Below the pieces are notes generated by a model that made no database searches, was not told where the DNA came from, and worked only from the letters and a program-made list of their open reading frames with translations. Both the position numbers and the translations under genes were made by a program. This document shows, one piece after another, positions 13,716 through 15,024 of a DNA stretch of 15,024 bases (the first letter of the stretch is position 1; each line of letters opens with the position of its first letter). The stretch lies in the NCBI GenBank assembly GCA_022571615.1, contig JACZXM010000020.1, forward strand, positions 1 to 15,024, in the 5' to 3' direction. Source of the stretch: Acidobacteriota bacterium. Its GTDB lineage: Bacteria; Acidobacteriota; UBA890; WLXD01.

Positions 13716-14958
13716 GGCTCATGCCGCTCGCCCACCGCCATTGGAACCACTGGCGGGTCCTGCGCTCGCTGAGCGCGTTTCGTCGCAGGCGCGCATCCAG
13801 TTGCAATCGCACGGCGTCGAGAACCCCCGCGACGCTCATTGCGCCCTCCTCGTAGGCAACGCGAGCCATCACCACCAGATCGTCGGGTGTGTCGGCGGCC
13901 AGAGCCTTCAGCGCCTCACTGGCGCTGCGGTACGACTCCCACGCCGCCGATCGTTCCGCGATGGCCTCACGCGTCATTGCGGCCCGCTCGCGCTCGCGTC
14001 GATGGGTCTCCGCTGTCGCCGCGGCACGCGCGTCTCGGTTGCGATCGAACAGAGGCAGCGCGCCGCCGATACTCCAGACCAGGCCATTGAAGCCAGGATC
14101 CAGTCGCGTGTAGCCGAGCGTCACCGTAACATCCGGGATTCCTTGCCTGCCGGCCAGCTTCTCGTAGATCTCCGCCGCTTCCACGCGCCGCTTCGCAGAC
14201 ACGAGATCAGGCCTGGCGTCGACGGAGCCTGATGCCTCCGAGGCCTGTTCATGGCTGGTCGTTGCCAGCGCTGGGGGGCCAGCAGGCTCCAACGCCGGGT
14301 CGTCGAGGATCCATCCTGTCGCGGGGACCTCCAAGCCCGTAACGCCCGCAAGGCGCTCCCACCCTGCACGCTGATCTCCCGCTAGCTGGCGCTCCTGGAC
14401 CGCGAGGCTCTCGGTCTCCATCCGCATCCGGACGACATCGAAGCGGCTGACGTCACCTTCTGCATGCCGCAGCTCGAGAGCACGAAGCAGCTCCTGAACC
14501 CGCCGCCGTGTCTCTCCGACCGCCAGCAGCGTCTCCTGAATCGAGTACGCCTCGACGTAGAGCTGCTGCACCGCCAGCGTCAATCGGGCGAGCGACGCCG
14601 CACCGTCGGTCTGTGCGACGCGGGCTCGAGCTGTGGCCAACTTTCCGGCAAGCCCCAGCTGTCCACCGATGCGGATGCGCTGCGAGATCGTGGCGATGAA
14701 CTGGCTCGTACCGGGCACCGCGCCGGGGAAGGTCTCTTGATACGCAGCGAATACGGGATTCGGCCACTTCCCGGCCTGATCCGCCGAGTGGAACGCGGCC
14801 TCGATGGCGAACTGCGACGCCGCTACTCGGGGATTCCGACCTCGAGCTGCTTGAACAGCGATCGCGAGACTCAGTGATTGCTTCTCACTTGCCGGTGCAA
14901 CCGCCGGAACCATGAGAGAAACCAGCAGCGCCCCCGCGATGCCGCGGGCAATAGGCAT
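13696..14958 (-). CDS. TolC-family outer-membrane efflux channel
   Basis: Outer-membrane channel of the tripartite efflux complex, 420 aa, the usual length for the CzcC/CusC branch. A signal peptide covers about residues 1-24 (hydrophobic GALLVSLMVPAVAPAS) with no lipobox Cys, unlike CusC. The mature protein shows the twofold repeat of long helices and short strands: first half AARGRNPRVAASQFAIEAAF, then NPVFAAYQETFPG and LYVEAYSIQETLLAV; second half RPDLVSAKRRVEAAEIYEKL, GIPDVTVTLGYTRLDPG and a final helical hairpin. ATG 14958 is preceded by GGAGG (14964-14968) 5 nt away. It is the first gene of the operon within the window and is coupled to the adaptor by an ATGA overlap. No metal sensor or two-component system appears in the 66 bp to the window edge. 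Confidence 0.93.
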   Translation of the reverse strand: MPIARGIAGALLVSLMVPAVAPASEKQSLSLAIAVQAARGRNPRVAASQFAIEAAFHSADQAGKWPNPVFAAYQETFPGAVPGTSQFIATISQRIRIGGQLGLAGKLATARARVAQTDGAASLARLTLAVQQLYVEAYSIQETLLAVGETRRRVQELLRALELRHAEGDVSRFDVVRMRMETESLAVQERQLAGDQRAGWERLAGVTGLEVPATGWILDDPALEPAGPPALATTSHEQASEASGSVDARPDLVSAKRRVEAAEIYEKLAGRQGIPDVTVTLGYTRLDPGFNGLVWSIGGALPLFDRNRDARAAATAETHRRERERAAMTREAIAERSAAWESYRSASEALKALAADTPDDLVVMARVAYEEGAMSVAGVLDAVRLQLDARLRRNALSERRTRQWFQWRWASGMSQEEISK

Positions 14959-15000
14959 GAGGTCCTCCGTCTGAAGGAAAGAGAAAAGAAGAACGAACAG

Positions 15001-15024
15001 GAGCCTTCGCCGGATGCGAGGCTC
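15001..15024 (-). terminator. Hairpin with pyrimidine-rich tract upstream of the efflux operon
   Basis: GAGCCT (15001-15006) is complementary to AGGCTC (15019-15024). CGC/GCG (15008-15010, 15016-15018) extends the stem past a one-base bulge to a 5-base loop. On the minus strand the stem is followed by a T/C-rich run of about 30 nt (14971-15000 region) that contains TTCTTCTTTTC. This looks like an intrinsic terminator of an upstream minus-strand gene, or an attenuator in the operon leader. The T-run is interrupted and the window ends at the base of the stem, so confidence is limited. Confidence 0.4.

Noticed and set aside
1..15024. CRISPR arrays, tRNA or rRNA genes, insertion sequences, integrases, phage genes
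   Set aside because: Scanning by eye found no direct repeat arrays, RNA gene signatures, transposase motifs or terminal inverted repeats.

Overview
The window is about 15 kb of GC-rich, densely coding bacterial DNA. The organism is a diderm (Gram-negative): the right third encodes a complete tripartite RND efflux system with an outer-membrane TolC-type channel, an adaptor with a lipobox, and a resistance-nodulation-division pump. I cannot name the phylum. The met-zincin of the DUF5117/DUF4953 type and a threonyl-tRNA synthetase without a TGS domain suggest an environmental lineage rather than a well-studied enteric.

Layout, left to right. Positions 2-1435 (+) hold the C-terminal part of a secreted-type zinc metalloprotease cut by the window edge. 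Converging on it is a 309-aa exported protein of unknown family (1449-2378, -). Upstream of that lies a short remnant of a SAM-dependent methyltransferase (2360-2599, -) that looks like an internal-deletion derivative. A 165-bp leader separates it from thrS (start 2765, +), which has an intact editing domain but no TGS domain. thrS runs into a convergent pair (-): msrA and a DUF1905/YdeI-like gene, whose 3' end overlaps thrS by 14 bp.

Next, all on the minus strand, is a compact type II toxin-antitoxin module: a ribbon-helix-helix antitoxin and a Doc/Fic-type toxin. It has its own near-palindromic operator. It is preceded by a metabolic trio read right to left: an ArsC/YfgD-like reductase, a nitrilase-superfamily hydrolase and a class V aminotransferase-fold PLP enzyme. 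The last two genes overlap, and the PLP enzyme may start on a CTG codon. Immediately upstream of the trio is the efflux operon (tolC-like, adaptor, HME-type RND pump), with tightly coupled starts and strong Shine-Dalgarno sequences. With only 37-43 bp between the pump and the arsC-like gene, all six genes could share one transcript.

The efflux operon is the clearest functional unit: adaptor and channel link the inner-membrane pump to the outside. Its sequence puts it in the heavy-metal-efflux branch, but the residues aligned with the CusA copper methionines are not methionines, so the substrate is open. I found no CRISPR array, tRNA, rRNA, insertion sequence or integrase. No gap without a gene exceeds 170 bp.
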